From Microbulbifer donghaiensis (GTDB lineage: Bacteria > Pseudomonadota > Gammaproteobacteria > Pseudomonadales > Cellvibrionaceae): 64,000 nt of DNA. Positions 61,578-64,000 of the stretch are shown here, piece by piece. Below the pieces are notes generated by a model that saw only the letters and a program-made list of their open reading frames with translations, ran no database searches and was not told the origin of the DNA. Both the position numbers and the translations under genes were made by a program. Where the stretch lies: assembly GCF_900129095.1 (NCBI RefSeq), contig NZ_FQVA01000002.1, positions 1 to 64,000 of the forward strand, in the 5' to 3' direction. Numbering within the stretch: position 1 is the stretch's first letter; every line of letters begins with the position of its first letter.

Positions 61578-62744
61578 TTACTGGCGGCGCTCCAGGCGCA
61601 GGGCCACCAGCTTGCCGTCATCGGACAGCGCGAACAGGAGATCGCCATCCACCAGCATGGGGATACGTATCGGATCGCTGTCTACACGCTCGCGGCCGAT
61701 AATGGTGCCTGAGACAGGATCCAGCACGTGCAGGTAGCCATCGAGGTCACCCACCACGAGCGTGTCGCCGAAATAGGCGGGCGCGCTCAGCTGGCGGCGC
61801 AGCAGGTCATCATTACTCCAGACGATCTGGCCATTGCCCACATTGTAGGCATAGACACTGCCGGAGGCATCACTCAAGTATACATTGCCCGCACCCACCG
61901 CCACGCTGTGGTTAGTGGAGGCATCGCGCGCCCAGAGGCCGCGGCCGTCTTCGCGGGACAGGGCCACCACGCGTCCCTGGTAACTGGCAGCGAAAACCAG
62001 ATCACCGCGAACGACCGGCGCACCGTCGATATCCACGACACGCTCGAGTTCCGCGGAGCCCTGCGGGATCGCCACGCGCTGCTCCCAGCGCGGAACGCCG
62101 TCGCGCGCATCCAGGGCAATCAGCTTGCCGTTGTCGAGACCGGCGAGCACGTTACCACCGGAAATCACCGGCGCCGCAGTGCCGCGCAGCGTCAGAACCG
62201 GCAGCGCGGTGCTGTGGCTCCAGCGCTCCTCGCCGCTGGTGGCGTCCAGGCCGATCAGCTTGCCGTCGACAGTCTGCAAGACCACCACGCCGGCGCCAAC
62301 CGCCGGGGCGGAAACCACTTCACCGGAAACCTGATAAGTCCACAGTTCCTTGCCGTCGTTCAGGTCCAGGGCCACTGCGCGACCGCGATAGTCAGCTACC
62401 ACGACGATGCCGAGGCCAACGCCGACGCCACCGCTGATTTCGATGTCCAGTTCGGTTTTCCACTGGCGCTTGCCGGTGCTGCGGTCGAAGGCGAAAACGT
62501 CACCCTCGCTGTTGGCCGCCACCAACTTACCGGAGGCAATTCCCGGCTGCAGCATCGCGTACAGTTTGGCGTCGATATCGCCGATGCCGGCAGACCAGAC
62601 CTTTTGCAGCTCGACACTGGGAGTGATGTCTACCAGCTCGACCGGATCAGTATCTTCCTTCTCTTCGTTGGAAGCACAGGCGGCCAGTGCCACTGCCAAC
62701 GCTACGGCTGCGGCGCGGCTTGCCGCGCGGGAAAGAAATTTCAT
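61578..62744 (-). CDS. bamB: Outer-membrane assembly lipoprotein BamB
   Basis: The protein has 388 residues. The lipoprotein signal (AAAVALAVALAAC) is followed by an eight-bladed PQQ-like beta-propeller. Repeated blades include VFAFDRSTGKRQWK, AVALDLNDGKELW, LIGLDATSGEERW and LIALDARDGVPRWE. BamB helps the Bam complex fold outer-membrane proteins. The 4-base overlap with yfgM and the order hisS-yfgM-bamB-der are conserved. Confidence 0.94.
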   Translation of the reverse strand: MKFLSRAASRAAAVALAVALAACASNEEKEDTDPVELVDITPSVELQKVWSAGIGDIDAKLYAMLQPGIASGKLVAANSEGDVFAFDRSTGKRQWKTELDIEISGGVGVGLGIVVVADYRGRAVALDLNDGKELWTYQVSGEVVSAPAVGAGVVVLQTVDGKLIGLDATSGEERWSHSTALPVLTLRGTAAPVISGGNVLAGLDNGKLIALDARDGVPRWEQRVAIPQGSAELERVVDIDGAPVVRGDLVFAASYQGRVVALSREDGRGLWARDASTNHSVAVGAGNVYLSDASGSVYAYNVGNGQIVWSNDDLLRRQLSAPAYFGDTLVVGDLDGYLHVLDPVSGTIIGRERVDSDPIRIPMLVDGDLLFALSDDGKLVALRLERRQ

Positions 62745-63469
62745 TGCTCGTCACTCTCCTGTGCCGGCTGGGTATTCTTTTCGCTGCTTTCCTCAGAGAC
62801 GCCCGCTTCAGGCTGCGCGCTGCCCAGGTTATCGGCTTTCATGCGCAACAGTTGGGCGCTGCTCGCCTGCTCCGGCAGCAGCTGCGCCAGCGCCTGCTGG
62901 TAAGCGGCACGCGCGCCGTCTTTGTCACCCTTCTGCAACAGGATGTCGCCACGGGTTTCGGCATACAGCGCTGCGAAGGACGACGGTACCGAGCCGTCCA
63001 GCAGCTTCAGTGCTTCGTCGGGCTTGCCGCGCGCGGCCATTACCGACGCCAGCCGGCGCTTGGCCAGCAGCTGCAACGCAGTCTCATCGGCATTATCGAG
63101 TACCCACTGCAGTTCTTTTTCCGCAGTTTCCAGATCGTTGTTTGCCGCTGCCAGTGCCGCCAGGCGCAGGGATGCCTGACTCGCGTAGATACGTTTGGCA
63201 AAATCGGTCTTCAGTTGCTGGCCGATGTTTTTGGCGGTGGTCAGCTGCTTGTTATCCGGCGCCCCGTCGTTGGCAGAAACCGCCTCGACAAAACCCTGGT
63301 AGAGGTCGGAAGCTTCTTCCGCCTTGGCGCGCTCGGCGCCCTGCCACCACTGGTAGCCAAAGTAGCCCACCAGCGCCAGCACCACGCCAGTGACAATGCC
63401 CTTGCCGTTCTCCGCCCACCAGCGCTTCAGTGATTCTATTTGTTCTTGTTCGGTAAGATGGTCAGCCAT
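62741..63469 (-). CDS. yfgM: YfgM-type ancillary SecYEG subunit (UPF0070, TPR)
   Basis: The protein has 242 residues. After EQEQIESLKRWWAENGKGI, a single TM segment (VTGVVLALVGYFGYQWW) anchors it in the inner membrane. The periplasmic part is made of TPR-like helices (about 40-205), followed by an acidic Gln/Glu-rich tail. In E. coli YfgM partners PpiD at the translocon. It overlaps bamB by 4 bases. Confidence 0.9.
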   Translation of the reverse strand: MADHLTEQEQIESLKRWWAENGKGIVTGVVLALVGYFGYQWWQGAERAKAEEASDLYQGFVEAVSANDGAPDNKQLTTAKNIGQQLKTDFAKRIYASQASLRLAALAAANNDLETAEKELQWVLDNADETALQLLAKRRLASVMAARGKPDEALKLLDGSVPSSFAALYAETRGDILLQKGDKDGARAAYQQALAQLLPEQASSAQLLRMKADNLGSAQPEAGVSEESSEKNTQPAQESDEQ

Positions 63470-63559
63470 TCGATAAATCGCCTTTCCTGTAAATTTTTAA
63501 ATCTTCCCAGTGAAGTGGCCGCAGCCGCTTCCAGTTGTTTTGCCGGTCCGACCAGCGAG

Positions 63560-64000
63560 TTAGCTCTGCAGCAGCGCCGTCAATTCAGACAGTGCCACCG
63601 TTTGCTGCGGCGCCTCGGCGCGCAGGTATTTCACCGTGACCTGCCCCGCTGCAGCCTCGTCTTCACCTATGATCAGCGCATAGTCGGCGCCGCTCTTGTC
63701 GGCCTTTTTCATCTGGCTCTTGAAACTGCCTCCACCACAGTGCGTCTGCAGGCGCAGCCACGGCAATTCGTCGCGCAGGCGCTCGGCCGCGCCCAAGGCA
63801 GCCGATTGTACATCACCCACCGCCACCAGATAGGCATCCACCTGCTGGCCGAGTGCCTCCGGCAGTACCTCCAGGGTTTCCAGCATCAGCACCAGGCGCT
63901 CGACACCGAGCCCGAAGCCCACCGCCGGCGTCGACTTGCCACCCATCTGCTCCACCAGGCCGTCGTAGCGGCCGCCGGCGCAGACAGTGCCCTGGGCACC
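63560..64000 (-). CDS. hisS: Histidyl-tRNA synthetase, C-terminal part (cut by window edge)
   Basis: About 146 C-terminal residues are present. [18 protein letters not shown] and [17 protein letters not shown] contain the class II motif 3 region with its Arg. The anticodon-binding domain follows ([40 protein letters not shown]). The frame is open to the window edge. It precedes yfgM by 90 bases in the usual gene order. Confidence 0.95.
   Translation of the reverse strand, partial: GAQGTVCAGGRYDGLVEQMGGKSTPAVGFGLGVERLVLMLETLEVLPEALGQQVDAYLVAVGDVQSAALGAAERLRDELPWLRLQTHCGGGSFKSQMKKADKSGADYALIIGEDEAAAGQVTVKYLRAEAPQQTVALSELTALLQS

Noticed and set aside
1-64000. CRISPR arrays, tRNA or rRNA genes, prophage genes
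   Set aside because: No regularly spaced direct repeats, no cloverleaf with GTTCGA-type T-arm and CCA, no rRNA core sequences and no phage structural genes were seen while reading both strands.

Overview
The window is a 64 kb piece of a chromosome, about 60% G+C, from a marine gammaproteobacterium. The fused nuoCD, the pepA-holC-valS block, the hisS-yfgM-bamB-der block and a large chitin-degrading inventory (secreted GH18 chitinase, lipoprotein GH20 hexosaminidase, TonB-dependent receptor, NagX-like protein) suggest a Cellvibrionales member, probably Microbulbifer-like. The genus is an inference from gene content and order.

Layout. Positions 1-2.4 kb are accessory DNA: the 3' end of an IS1182-type transposase gene, then small unrelated ORFs separated by attC-like inverted repeats, which I read as a decayed integron cassette array. 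From 2.6 to 13 kb come an SRAP protein and a Bcr/CflA efflux pump, a GT25 glycosyltransferase, an ion channel, tadA, rlmA, a GMC oxidoreductase, a methyltransferase and a GH20 hexosaminidase. From 13.2 to 22.9 kb are two orphan small genes, an RDD protein, lptG/lptF (minus strand) and divergent pepA-holC-orf-valS. From 23.2 to 38.7 kb runs the complete nuoA-N operon for complex I. It is interrupted between nuoI and nuoJ by a 413-bp unit with near-perfect 43-bp terminal inverted repeats that encodes a DUF559 nuclease-like protein. A ferritin-like gene follows. From 39.5 to 48.6 kb is a chitin locus: TonB-dependent receptor, divergent multidomain GH18 chitinase, GH16-like lipoprotein and NagX-like membrane protein. 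From 48.7 to 55 kb are an ATP-grasp-like protein, a periplasmic orphan, an MBL hydrolase and a three-gene ScsB/DsbD-type thiol-redox operon. From 55.2 to 64 kb are polB with a LexA-like box, trmO, gabD, der, bamB, yfgM and the 3' part of hisS.

How parts work together. The chitinase releases oligomers, the TonB-dependent receptor may import them, GH20 trims them to GlcNAc and NagX probably handles GlcNAc. Matching GACA-N4-TGTC palindromes, resembling the LacI-family NagR operator, lie at the GH20 promoter and upstream of the chitinase, so the two separated loci probably share a regulon. The most novel points are the nested DUF559 repeat element inside the nuo operon, the degenerate cassette array with an ORF that lacks a start codon, an 11-C tract upstream of the chitinase, and an unrecognised 47-residue protein behind a perfect AGGAGG.
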